Shown here piece after piece: positions 1 through 7,963 of a stretch of DNA of 20,367 nucleotides; position 1 is the first letter of the stretch, and every line of letters starts with the position of its first letter. Origin of the DNA: a virus. The DNA is taken from positions 1-20,367 of the IMG/VR virus record IMGVR_UViG_3300017740_000118. One strand, given 5' to 3'. The notes below the pieces were generated by a model. That model did not search any database. It was not told the origin of the DNA and saw nothing but the letters and a program-made list of their open reading frames with translations. The position numbers and the translations under genes are program-made.

Positions 1-2
1 CA

Positions 3-1268
3 TGTTTACGATTAGGTAGTAGAATTATAGGTAAATGTATGATGGGCTCAACTTCAAATGCTTTAGACAAAGGTGGAGAAAACTTTAAAAAACTATACAA
101 CGCGTCAGATGTCAAGAAAAGAAATAGAAATGGTCAGACAAAGTCTGGACTATACTCTCTTTTTATCCCAATGGAATGGAACTACGAAGGATTTATTGAC
201 GAGTATGGAGTTCCAGTCTTTACTACTCCTGATATCGATAGACTCGCACCAGACGGTGAACTAATAGACATAGGCGTAATAGATAACTGGCAAAATGAAG
301 CTGATGGTCTAAGAGATGATCACGACGCTTTAAACGAGTTTTATCGTCAGTTTCCGCGAACGACAGAGCACGCGTTTAGAGATGAAACTCAAAACAGTAT
401 ATTTAACCTAGTTAAAATATATGAGCAAATAGACTATAACGAAGGTATAGGAAATTCAGCGGTAATATCAACTGGTAATTTCCAATGGGTAAATGGTGTT
501 AAAGACTCTCAAGTTATGTTTTACCCAGATCCAAAAGGTAGGTTTAAAGTTAGCTGGGTACCACCGGTTCACCTACAAAACAATGTTATATTGAAAAACG
601 GTATTAGGTATCCAGGTAACGAACACGTAGGCGCCTTTGGTTGTGATAGTTATGATATATCAGGAACAGTGGATGGAAGAGGATCTAATGGGGCTTTACA
701 TGGTTTAACAAAATTCTCTATGGAAGAAGCGCCTTCAAGTACTTTCTTTTTAGAGTATGTGGCTAGACCACAAACTGCTGAGATGTTTTTTGAAGACGTT
801 TTAATGGCTTTAGTTTTTTATGGTATGCCTTTATTAGCAGAGAATAACAAACCAAGACTTTTGTATTATTTGAGAAGAAGAGGTTATAGAGGTTATTCTA
901 TGAACAGGCCAGATAAAACGTGGAAGAAGTTATCTGTAGCGGAAAGAGAGGTTGGTGGTATACCCAATTCCTCAGAAGACATTAAACAAGCACACGCTGC
1001 AGCAATTGAAATGTATATACAGAGTCACGTTGGGTTACAAGTAAATGGTAACTATGGCACGATGTACTTTAATGAAACTTTGAATGATTGGGCAAAGTTT
1101 GATATAAACAAAAGAACGAAGTATGACGCTGCTATTAGTTCTGGTTTAGCTATAATGGCTTGTAATAGACACTTATACGCGCCTAACGCTAAGGTGGAGA
1201 GGCAAAAAATAAACATAAGCATATCTAAATATTCAAACAATGGAGATATGTCTAAAATAATCAAATAA
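3..1268 (+). CDS. terL: Terminase large subunit, C-terminal part (5' partial)
   Basis: This is the DNA-packaging motor that pumps phage DNA into the prohead and cuts it. The reading frame is open to the left edge, so the gene begins outside the window; the first internal ATG is at 39, but in-frame codons before it (ending IIGKC) read as continuous protein. The N-terminal ATPase domain with its Walker motifs is therefore missing. What remains starts at the conserved GSTSNALDKGG segment that closes the ATPase part, followed by an EFYRQFPRT linker and the RuvC/RNase H-like nuclease. Three acidic positions fit the nuclease active site: Asp in FGCD (codon at 645), Glu in AENN (codon at 840) and Asp in KYDAA (codon at 1125). 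The portal gene starts 5 bases after the stop, the classic packaging pair. The family call is from motif recognition; the catalytic assignments are inferred. Confidence 0.93.
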   Translation, partial: CLRLGSRIIGKCMMGSTSNALDKGGENFKKLYNASDVKKRNRNGQTKSGLYSLFIPMEWNYEGFIDEYGVPVFTTPDIDRLAPDGELIDIGVIDNWQNEADGLRDDHDALNEFYRQFPRTTEHAFRDETQNSIFNLVKIYEQIDYNEGIGNSAVISTGNFQWVNGVKDSQVMFYPDPKGRFKVSWVPPVHLQNNVILKNGIRYPGNEHVGAFGCDSYDISGTVDGRGSNGALHGLTKFSMEEAPSSTFFLEYVARPQTAEMFFEDVLMALVFYGMPLLAENNKPRLLYYLRRRGYRGYSMNRPDKTWKKLSVAEREVGGIPNSSEDIKQAHAAAIEMYIQSHVGLQVNGNYGTMYFNETLNDWAKFDINKRTKYDAAISSGLAIMACNRHLYAPNAKVERQKINISISKYSNNGDMSKIIK

Positions 1269-1273
1269 CGAAT

Positions 1274-3682
1274 ATGCATAATCAAGGTGTAACAGGTAGT
1301 TTTCCGAGTCAAGTTGTAAGTGATCTAGAGAAGATGACCGGTAAGTATGGTTTGGAGGTTGGAAAAGCTATTGCTAACGAGTGGTTTAATCACGGTGCTT
1401 ATAACAATAGGTATTTAAACGCGTCTAATAATTTTCATAATTTAAGGTTATATGCTAGAGGCGAGCAATCTATTCAAAAGTATAAGGATGAGTTATCTAT
1501 AAACGGTGATTTGTCCTATTTAAATTTAGACTGGAAACCAGTTCCAATTATACCTAAATTCGTGGATATTGTTGTAAACGGTATGGCGGAGAGAATGTAT
1601 GACGTAAAAGCTTATTCGCAAGACCCACATGGCGTATCTAAGAGAACGGAATATATGGAATCTTTGTTAGCTGATTACCAAGCACAACCTTTAAACAAGT
1701 TGATCGAAGAAACTTTAGGTTTAACGATAAATGAAAACGACAAATCTCAAATACCTGCCTCTGAACAAGAGTTGGATCTTCATATGCAACTAACTTACAA
1801 GCAAGCTGTGGAAATAGCAGAAGAACAAGCTATAAATGTTTTGTTAGAAGGAAATAGATACGAGTTAGTTAAAAAGCAATACTATTACGATTTAGCTACT
1901 ATAGGTATCGGTGCTGTCAAAACAACTTTCAACCAAAGCGAGGGTGTTAAAGTAGAATATGTTGATCCAGCTAATTTAGTGTACTCGCACACAGACTCAC
2001 CTTACTTTGAGGATATATACTACGTTGGAGAAATCAAAGAAATACCAATAAACGAATTAGTAAAACAATTTCCACAACTAACACACGAAAACTTAGAGGA
2101 AATAATAGATCAAGGTGGTGGAAACCAAAACGTGTACAGGTTTGCGGGTGATGGAGATGCTGATAGCAATAAGGTTTCAGTGCTATACTTTAATTATAAA
2201 ACTCACATGAATGAGGTTTATAAAATGAAAGAAACTAAAAGCGGAGGAGATAAAGCTATAGAAAAAGATGATTCATTTAACCCGCCAGAAGAAAAAGAAG
2301 GAGGATATAGCGCGCTTAAAAGGTGTATAGAGGTGTTGTTTGAGGGCGCCATGATATTAGGTAGTGATAAAATACTTAAATGGGAAATAGCTAGCAACAT
2401 GATGCGTCCTAAAAGTGATTTTACTAAAGTTAAGATGAACTATGCTATCTGCGCGCCTAGAATGTATAATGGTAAAATAGAATCACTAGTTGGTAGAATA
2501 ACTGGCTTTGCTGATATGATACAGTTAACACACTTAAAACTACAACAGGTAATGTCTAGAATGACACCTGATGGTATCTATTTAGATGCTGATGGTTTAG
2601 CTGAGATTGATTTGGGTAATGGAACAAACTACAGTCCTCAAGAAGCTTTAAATATGTACTTCCAAACTGGTTCGATTATAGGTAGGTCGCTAACGGCTGA
2701 TGGCGATATGAATCCAGGTAAAATGCCTATTCAAGAAATACAATCAGGAAACGGTGGTGGTAAAATGCAGAGTTTGATACAAACTTACAACTACTATCTA
2801 CAAATGATAAGAGATGTAACCGGGTTAAATGAAGCTAAGGACGGTAGTACTCCTGATAAATATTCGTTAGTTGGTGTTCAGAAATTAGCAGCAGCAAACT
2901 CAAACACAGCAACAAGACACATATTACAAGCGGGGTTATTCTTAACATCTGAGGTTTGTGAGGCTTTATCACTTAGAATATCTGATATTATAGAATACTC
3001 TCCAACAAAAGAAGCTTTTATACAACAAATAGGAGCACACAATGTTGCTACATTAAAAGAAATGTCTGAATTACATCTATATGACTTTGGTATCTTTATA
3101 GAATTACAACCAGATGAAGAGGAAAAACAGTTGTTAGAAAACAATATCCAAGCAGCGTTAGCACAACAAACGTTAGATATAGAAGATGCTATTGATCTTA
3201 GGGAGATAAAGAATATAAAACTTGCTAATCAGCTTTTAAAAGTTAGAAGAAAGAAGAAGCTAGAAAGAGATCAGAAGATGCAGCAAGAAAACATCATAGC
3301 ACAAACACAGGCTAATACTCAAGCTCAGCAAGCAGCTGCTCAAATGGAAATTCAAAAGAAGCAATCCGAGTCTGAATCTATGCAGCAACTAGAAGAGATA
3401 AAAGCTAATTTTGAATCTCAAAGAATGATGCAGGAAACTGAACTTAAAAAACAGTTAATGGATCATGAGTTTGAGATTAAGATTAGAATAGCAAAACTAG
3501 AAGCCGATGCTTTAAAAGCTAAGGAAGACGGTAAAGAAGATAGAAAAGACGAAAGAACAAAAATACAAGCAACTCAACAATCTGAGTTAATTGATCAAAG
3601 AAAAAACGATTCACCTCCTAAAGATTTTCAAGAGGCGGATAAACCTAATATGATGGATCCATCAGCTATGTTAGGTATGTAA
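1274..3682 (+). CDS. Portal protein (802 aa) with long C-terminal coiled coil
   Basis: The portal is a ring at one capsid vertex through which DNA enters and leaves and to which the tail joins. The call rests on position directly after the terminase, length, and portal-like segments such as VDPANLVYSH (residues 230-239) followed by a helix-rich stem region, and VQKLAAANSNTATRHIL in the second half. From about residue 650 to 775 the protein is a Gln/Glu/Lys-rich, almost proline-free stretch that should form long helices or a coiled coil, matching the barrel or crown extension of large podovirus portals. At 802 aa it is at the long end for portals. The start at 1274 lies 5 bases after the terminase stop with no Shine-Dalgarno sequence, as elsewhere here. 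Residues 650-775 could also help recruit internal proteins, but nothing shows this directly. Confidence 0.88.
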   Translation: MHNQGVTGSFPSQVVSDLEKMTGKYGLEVGKAIANEWFNHGAYNNRYLNASNNFHNLRLYARGEQSIQKYKDELSINGDLSYLNLDWKPVPIIPKFVDIVVNGMAERMYDVKAYSQDPHGVSKRTEYMESLLADYQAQPLNKLIEETLGLTINENDKSQIPASEQELDLHMQLTYKQAVEIAEEQAINVLLEGNRYELVKKQYYYDLATIGIGAVKTTFNQSEGVKVEYVDPANLVYSHTDSPYFEDIYYVGEIKEIPINELVKQFPQLTHENLEEIIDQGGGNQNVYRFAGDGDADSNKVSVLYFNYKTHMNEVYKMKETKSGGDKAIEKDDSFNPPEEKEGGYSALKRCIEVLFEGAMILGSDKILKWEIASNMMRPKSDFTKVKMNYAICAPRMYNGKIESLVGRITGFADMIQLTHLKLQQVMSRMTPDGIYLDADGLAEIDLGNGTNYSPQEALNMYFQTGSIIGRSLTADGDMNPGKMPIQEIQSGNGGGKMQSLIQTYNYYLQMIRDVTGLNEAKDGSTPDKYSLVGVQKLAAANSNTATRHILQAGLFLTSEVCEALSLRISDIIEYSPTKEAFIQQIGAHNVATLKEMSELHLYDFGIFIELQPDEEEKQLLENNIQAALAQQTLDIEDAIDLREIKNIKLANQLLKVRRKKKLERDQKMQQENIIAQTQANTQAQQAAAQMEIQKKQSESESMQQLEEIKANFESQRMMQETELKKQLMDHEFEIKIRIAKLEADALKAKEDGKEDRKDERTKIQATQQSELIDQRKNDSPPKDFQEADKPNMMDPSAMLGM

Positions 3683-3700
3683 CAAATTATTAACTATTAT

Positions 3701-3717
3701 TATATTATATTATGGCA
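3701..3717 (+). promoter_or_regulatory. A/T-only leader shared with the gene at 6317
   Basis: Eleven bases upstream of the start (TATATTATATT) plus the first six coding bases (ATGGCA) are identical to 6306-6322. The rest of this 29-base gap is also A/T-rich with no purine-rich ribosome site. It may be a translation start element or part of a phage promoter; the sequence alone cannot say which. Confidence 0.35.
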
Positions 3718-4803
3718 GAAAAAGAAGAACCAAAATTAGACGAAAAAGTAGAAAAGCTTAAGGTTAAGAAAAAACCTTCGGTAAAAAAACAAGTGCAAAG
3801 CGACGAACCTATAAAGGTTGACTTAAGCAAACCGGTAGAAACAACAGACGACATTATAAAGGTCGACATGACAAAGCCTGTTGAGGAAAAGGTTGAAGAA
3901 ATAGTTGAGCAACCAGTCGCAGAAGAACAACCTATAGTAGAGGTTACAAACGAGGTGACACCACCTCCACCACCACCTCAGCCAACACTACCTGAAAACC
4001 TTCAGAAGGTTGTAGAGTTCATGGAAGACACTGGTGGAGATTTAAATGACTACATACAGTTGAATCAAAATTATGACGAATGGGATAATGATGATTTATT
4101 AAGAGCATACTACAAAGATACAAAACCTCACTTAAACAACGAGGAAATCAACTTCCTTATGGAAGATAACTTTAAGTACGAAGAAAGTTATGATGATGAA
4201 AAAGAAATTAGAAGAAAAAAATTAGCGCTTAAAGAGCAAGTTGCCAGTGCTAAAAGCCACCTGGACGGGCTAAAGTCCAAATACTACGAAGATATTAAAA
4301 TGGGGTCTAAGCTCTCAGAAGAGCAGCAAAACGCCATTAAGTACTTCAACGAGTCGAAAGAGTTAAGTCAGATGCAAGAGCAGGCTAAGTCAGCGTTTTT
4401 AAATAAGACTGATGAGGTTTTCAATAGTGAATTCAAAGGTTTTGAATATAAAATTGGAGACAAAAGGTTTAGATACAACGTTAGCGATGCTGAAAAAGTA
4501 AAAACTACACAAAGCGACATTAATAATTTCATAGGAAAGTTTCTGAATGAAAAAAATCAAATGGAAAACGCGAGTGGTTACCACAAAGGTTTATTTACGG
4601 CAATGAATTCTGATGCAATCGCAAATCACTTTTACGAACAAGGTAAGGCTGATGCTTTAAAAAATAGCATAGCTAAATCTAAAAACATCAGTATGGATCC
4701 TCGACAGTCACACGGAGAAAGCGTTCAATCTGGTACTAAGTATAGAGTTTTAGGCGGTGAACAATCTAATACGGCTACATTTAAAGTTAAAAAAAGAAAA
4801 TAA
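3712..4803 (+). CDS. Probable scaffold-like head assembly protein (363 aa)
   Basis: I infer a capsid scaffold or assembly factor from its place between portal and major capsid protein and from its composition. Residues 1-80 are very rich in Lys, Glu and Val and look disordered, with a repeated KVD(L/M)(S/T)KPVE unit. Six prolines in a row follow (residues 84-89), then an acidic region with LNDYIQLNQNYDEW, and then a long charged helical part from about residue 155 with coiled-coil character (EIRRKKLALKEQVASAKSHL). The C-terminus is basic, ending in VKKRK; scaffolds often use a charged C-terminal segment to hold capsid subunits. No protease gene is seen nearby, so whether it is cleaved or expelled is unknown. 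A decoration or minor head protein is the main alternative. The stop is followed by the A-rich leader of the capsid gene. Confidence 0.6.
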   Translation: MAEKEEPKLDEKVEKLKVKKKPSVKKQVQSDEPIKVDLSKPVETTDDIIKVDMTKPVEEKVEEIVEQPVAEEQPIVEVTNEVTPPPPPPQPTLPENLQKVVEFMEDTGGDLNDYIQLNQNYDEWDNDDLLRAYYKDTKPHLNNEEINFLMEDNFKYEESYDDEKEIRRKKLALKEQVASAKSHLDGLKSKYYEDIKMGSKLSEEQQNAIKYFNESKELSQMQEQAKSAFLNKTDEVFNSEFKGFEYKIGDKRFRYNVSDAEKVKTTQSDINNFIGKFLNEKNQMENASGYHKGLFTAMNSDAIANHFYEQGKADALKNSIAKSKNISMDPRQSHGESVQSGTKYRVLGGEQSNTATFKVKKRK

Positions 4804-4826
4804 TTAAAAATTAAAAATTAAAAAAG
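4804..4826 (+). promoter_or_regulatory. A-rich tandem leader of the major capsid gene
   Basis: Three exact tandem copies of the 7-mer TTAAAAA (4804-4810, 4811-4817, 4818-4824) fill the gap before the capsid start, followed by AG and then ATG. There is no Shine-Dalgarno motif. Highly expressed genes of Bacteroidota rely on A-rich, unstructured leaders for ribosome entry, so this is likely a strong translation start for the most abundant virion protein. Confidence 0.55.
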
Positions 4827-6245
4827 ATGGCAATAACAGGAGCAACAAACACTGTGCCAGCTGCAAGAGCGCAGACGTTAGCAAGCAATTACATTGACTT
4901 TGCAACGGCTGGAAGTTCAGATGGTTGGGCACAACAATATTTACCAGATCTTATGGAGAAAGAAGCTGAAGTTTTCGGAAACAGAACTATCGGAGGTTTT
5001 CTTTCACAAGTAGGAGCTGAAGAGTCTATGGCTTCTGATCAAGTAGTTTGGTCAGAACAAGGTAGATTACATTTATCATACAAAAACTGTACGGTATCTT
5101 CTGAGACAATTACAATTGTAGATGAGGTTGATGGTCAAACATCTGCTTCAACTCACGCGATTCGTCCAGGTGATATGGTATTATTAGCTGACGCTAACGT
5201 TACAGCAACTGCTTTCGTTATATCAACAGCTGCTGATACTATTACAGTAAAACCTTACACTGCAACTAATTTAGCTGGTGCTGGGATATCTTCAACTTGT
5301 TCAGTACTAGTTTATGGTTCTGAGTATGTTAAAGGAGCTGTTGGTAGAGCGGGTGCTAATGCACCAGGATTTAAATCTTACACTAACAAACCAATCATAT
5401 TAAAAGATAAGTATGAGATCTCAGGATCTGACGCTTCTCAAATTGGATGGGTTGAAGTTTCTGGTGAAGATGGACAATCAGGGTACTTATGGTACTTAAA
5501 AGCTTCAGGAGACACTAAAGCTAGATTTGCTGATTACTTAGAAATGGCAATGATCGAATCTGAAAAAGCTACAGGTACTGCACCAGTTGCAACTGAAACT
5601 GGAGCTGCTGGTTCTGTTACTGGTACTGAAGGTTTATTTGCAGCTATCACTGATAGAGGTAACCAAACTTCTGGTGTTACTGGTGTTAACGCTGCAACTG
5701 ATTTAGCTGAATTTGACGCTATCTTAGCTGAGCTTGATAAAAATGGAGCTATTGAAGAAAACATGATGTTTGTAAATAGAGCAACTGCTCTAGCAATCGA
5801 TGACATGTTAGCTTCTATGAATTCTTACGGAGCTGGAGGTACTTCTTACGGAGTATTTGACAACGAAGAAGATATGGCTTTAAACTTAGGTTTCTCTGGT
5901 TTCAGAAGAGGTTCTTATGACTTCTATAAGTCTGACTGGAAATACTTAAATGATAAATCAACTAGAGGTATTATCAATGACACTAACACTGTTGGTGCTG
6001 TTAGAGGAGTTATGATCCCTGCTGGTGTATCATCTGTGTATGATCAAAACTTAGGAAAGAATCTTAAAAGACCTTTCTTACACGTTAGATACAGAGCTTC
6101 TAATACAGAAAGTAGAAAAATGAAAACTTGGACTACTGGTTCGGTTGGAGCAACTACTTCTGATTTAGATGCGATGGAAATGCACTTCTTATCAGAAAGA
6201 TGTTTAGTAGTACAAGGTGCAAACAACTTCATGTTGATGAACTAA
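4827..6245 (+). CDS. Major capsid protein (472 aa)
   Basis: This protein forms the icosahedral shell, presumably with the HK97 fold. Support comes from its place after portal and scaffold, a length fitting large capsid proteins, the Ala/Gly/Ser-rich composition, and capsid-like segments: DLMEKEAEVFGNRTIGGFL near the N-terminus (about residues 40-57), the long central helix ADYLEMAMIESEKATG and ENMMFVNRATALAIDDML. Residues about 88-180 (around RPGDMVLLADANVTATAFVI, from R113) are beta-rich and look like a small barrel inserted in the shell fold; such insertions can stabilise capsids. Codon choice is strikingly uniform (GCT, GGT, TCT, ACT, TTA), as expected of a highly expressed gene. It is flanked by the A-rich leader upstream and a terminator hairpin downstream. 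The fold is inferred, not tested. Confidence 0.88.
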   Translation: MAITGATNTVPAARAQTLASNYIDFATAGSSDGWAQQYLPDLMEKEAEVFGNRTIGGFLSQVGAEESMASDQVVWSEQGRLHLSYKNCTVSSETITIVDEVDGQTSASTHAIRPGDMVLLADANVTATAFVISTAADTITVKPYTATNLAGAGISSTCSVLVYGSEYVKGAVGRAGANAPGFKSYTNKPIILKDKYEISGSDASQIGWVEVSGEDGQSGYLWYLKASGDTKARFADYLEMAMIESEKATGTAPVATETGAAGSVTGTEGLFAAITDRGNQTSGVTGVNAATDLAEFDAILAELDKNGAIEENMMFVNRATALAIDDMLASMNSYGAGGTSYGVFDNEEDMALNLGFSGFRRGSYDFYKSDWKYLNDKSTRGIINDTNTVGAVRGVMIPAGVSSVYDQNLGKNLKRPFLHVRYRASNTESRKMKTWTTGSVGATTSDLDAMEMHFLSERCLVVQGANNFMLMN

Positions 6246-6257
6246 GCACAATTATTT

Positions 6258-6288
6258 AAAGAGTCGGGGCTTCGGCCTCGACCCTTTT
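6258..6288 (+). terminator. Intrinsic terminator after the major capsid gene
   Basis: An 8-base-pair stem (GTCGGGGC at 6263-6270 with GCCTCGAC at 6275-6282, one G-T wobble) is capped by a TTCG tetraloop, a very stable hairpin. AAAG at 6258-6261 can pair with CTTT at 6284-6287 beyond one A-C mismatch, and a T-rich stretch follows (TTTTATTTATTAATTTT). It lies 17 bases past the capsid stop. It should end or reduce transcripts after the capsid gene, or protect the 3' end of the message. Confidence 0.85.
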
Positions 6289-6305
6289 ATTTATTAATTT
6301 TATTA

Positions 6306-6322
6306 TATATTATATTATGGCA
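6306..6322 (+). promoter_or_regulatory. Leader repeat matching 3701-3717
   Basis: These 17 bases, spanning the start codon of the 275 aa gene, are identical to those at the start of the scaffold-like gene. As this copy sits just after the capsid terminator, it could hold a promoter restarting transcription, but I see no clear -33/-7 pair of the Bacteroidota type (TTTG, TAnnTTTG). Confidence 0.3.
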
Positions 6323-7144
6323 AAGAAAAAAGAAGTAAAACAAGAGGTGGTAGCCGAAGAGGTTACTAAGGTTGTAGAGCAACCAAAAAAAATAGTAGTG
6401 GAAAAACCGCTACCTAAAAAAGATACTTGGGAAATTAAAGATAGAGTTTATAGGTTGAAAAACGGAAAAAGCCCATTATCATACATGATCAAATCCGCGG
6501 ACATATATTATTTTGACGAGGAGAAAGGTTATGAAAGAGAGTTGAAGTACACTAAAAACCAAAGAACGGTTTTTGTTGACGAGTTCAAAGGTGATGCTAG
6601 ATTAGCTCACATTATATTTAGAGACGGAGTTTTAGCTGTACCTAAAAATAAAGTAACGTTGCAAAAACTTTTATCTATATATCACCCTTTAAAAGATAGG
6701 TTATTTTACGAGGTTGATAAAGTTAGAAATGCAGAGACTCAATTAGATTGGTTAGAATTTGAAATAATGGCTTTAAACGCTGCTAAAAACTTAGACATTG
6801 ATATGGCTGAAGCCGTACTACGCGTTGAGGTTGGTTCTAAAGTGTCTAAGATGAGTTCTAAGGAGATTAAACGTGATCTGTTATTATATGCTAAGAAAAA
6901 CCCAAAGTTATTCTTAGAACTAGTTACAGATAAAAATGTTGTTCTTAGAAACTTTGGTATCAAAGCAACTGAAATGGGTATCATTAAACTATCTCAAGAT
7001 CAAAGAAATTTCACTTGGGCGTCTAACGATAGAAAGCTATGTACAGTTCCATTTGACGAACACCCTTACTCGGCTTTAGCCGCTTGGTTTAAAACCGACG
7101 AAGGAATGGAGATTTACTCCAGTATTGAAAAAAGATTAAATTAA
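6317..7144 (+). CDS. Conserved-looking head or connector protein of unknown function (275 aa)
   Basis: I do not recognise a family with certainty. The first 40 residues are Lys/Glu/Val-rich and probably disordered (MAKKKEVKQEVVAEEV, then VVEQPKK), similar in style to the start of the scaffold-like protein. The rest looks folded, with aromatic segments such as DIYYFDEEKGYERELKYTKN and AHIIFRDGVLAVPKNKVTLQ, a helical middle (LDWLEFEIMALNAAKNLDIDMAEAVLRVEV) and a C-terminus with HPYSALAAWFKTDEGMEIY. There is no signal peptide, membrane segment or enzyme motif. Its place between major capsid and connector genes suggests a virion structural role, perhaps a head-stabilising or minor capsid protein. 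The terminator before it and the hairpin after it may set its expression apart from its neighbours. Confidence 0.7.
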   Translation: MAKKKEVKQEVVAEEVTKVVEQPKKIVVEKPLPKKDTWEIKDRVYRLKNGKSPLSYMIKSADIYYFDEEKGYERELKYTKNQRTVFVDEFKGDARLAHIIFRDGVLAVPKNKVTLQKLLSIYHPLKDRLFYEVDKVRNAETQLDWLEFEIMALNAAKNLDIDMAEAVLRVEVGSKVSKMSSKEIKRDLLLYAKKNPKLFLELVTDKNVVLRNFGIKATEMGIIKLSQDQRNFTWASNDRKLCTVPFDEHPYSALAAWFKTDEGMEIYSSIEKRLN

Positions 7145-7150
7145 TCTAAC

Positions 7151-7189
7151 TGTAGATGCAGTCGCTCTACGGGGCGATTGCAAACTACA
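7151..7189 (+). other. Two-part RNA hairpin between genes, no T-tract
   Basis: The 60-base gap before the 251 aa gene can fold into an inner 9-base-pair stem (TGCAGTCGC at 7157-7165 with GCGATTGCA at 7174-7182, one G-T wobble, 8-base loop) and an outer 5-base-pair stem (TGTAG at 7151-7155 with CTACA at 7185-7189). The downstream sequence is A-rich, not T-rich, so it is not a standard intrinsic terminator on the + strand. An RNA processing or message-stability element is possible. Confidence 0.6.
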
Positions 7190-7204
7190 AACTAAAAAGA
7201 AATT

Positions 7205-7960
7205 ATGCCCAACGTAGATACAGTATACCAAAGAGTATTAGCGCTAGCTAACAAAGAGCAAAGAGGTTATATAACACCTCAAGAATTTAACTTGTTAGCC
7301 AATAAAGCTCAGCTTATTATTTTTGAACAATATTTTTATGATATTGATATTGAACTCAACGAGATGGGTGCCAAACAAGCGCCAGGAAATAGCACCGAAT
7401 ATAGTAATAGAATAGATATTTTAGCAGAAAAAATAGCCCCATTTGAGCGGTTCGAAGTAGATATGTCTGCTGTTGCTGGTAACAAGATTTCACTACCAAC
7501 TATAGGTGTAGGTGGGGTTATTGCTGCTGTGCACAAGTTAGGCACGGTATTTTATAACGCGGGTGTTTATAATGTAGAGGTCGAAAGAGTTGAGAAGAAT
7601 GAATTACCTTATATGGAGAGAACAGCTTTAGCCGCTCCAACCAACGAAAGACCCGTTTACCTAAGACAAAGAGATGGTATTATTAAGTTGTATCCAGAAT
7701 CACCGACAGTAGCCTATACGACGGCTAATGTAACTTGCAACTACATAACAAAGCCAACACCGGTTATTTGGGGTTATACAGTCGTAAACAATCAAGCTAT
7801 GTACGATGCTACGACATCTACAGATTTTGAATTGCACGGATCTGAAGAAACTGATTTAGTTTACAAGATATTAGAGTTAGCTGGTATTACTTTAAACAAA
7901 CCAGGTTTAGTTCAAATGGCAGGAGCAGAAGAAAATGAAATAATAGCTAAAAAACAATAA
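7205..7960 (+). CDS. Probable head-tail connector or ring protein (251 aa)
   Basis: The N-terminus is helical (VDTVYQRVLALANKEQRGYI, then TPQEFNLLANKAQLIIFEQY) and matches a structural family I recognise from marine phages, in which a four-helix start precedes a beta-rich body. The body holds SLPTIGVGGVIAAVHKLGTV and a segment of alternating strands (ERPVYLRQRDGIIKLYPESP), ending in a helical tail. It would sit below the portal as an adaptor or ring. The assignment follows family likeness and gene order (after capsid, before the giant tail protein); no catalytic motif is seen. The stop is 3 bases from the next start, so the two connector genes are probably translated together. Which ring it forms is not decidable here. 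Confidence 0.62.
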   Translation: MPNVDTVYQRVLALANKEQRGYITPQEFNLLANKAQLIIFEQYFYDIDIELNEMGAKQAPGNSTEYSNRIDILAEKIAPFERFEVDMSAVAGNKISLPTIGVGGVIAAVHKLGTVFYNAGVYNVEVERVEKNELPYMERTALAAPTNERPVYLRQRDGIIKLYPESPTVAYTTANVTCNYITKPTPVIWGYTVVNNQAMYDATTSTDFELHGSEETDLVYKILELAGITLNKPGLVQMAGAEENEIIAKKQ

Positions 7961-7963
7961 TAA

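Noticed and set aside
73-264. Short + strand frame inside the terminase
   Set aside because: It overlaps the well-supported terminase frame completely and encodes nothing recognisable.
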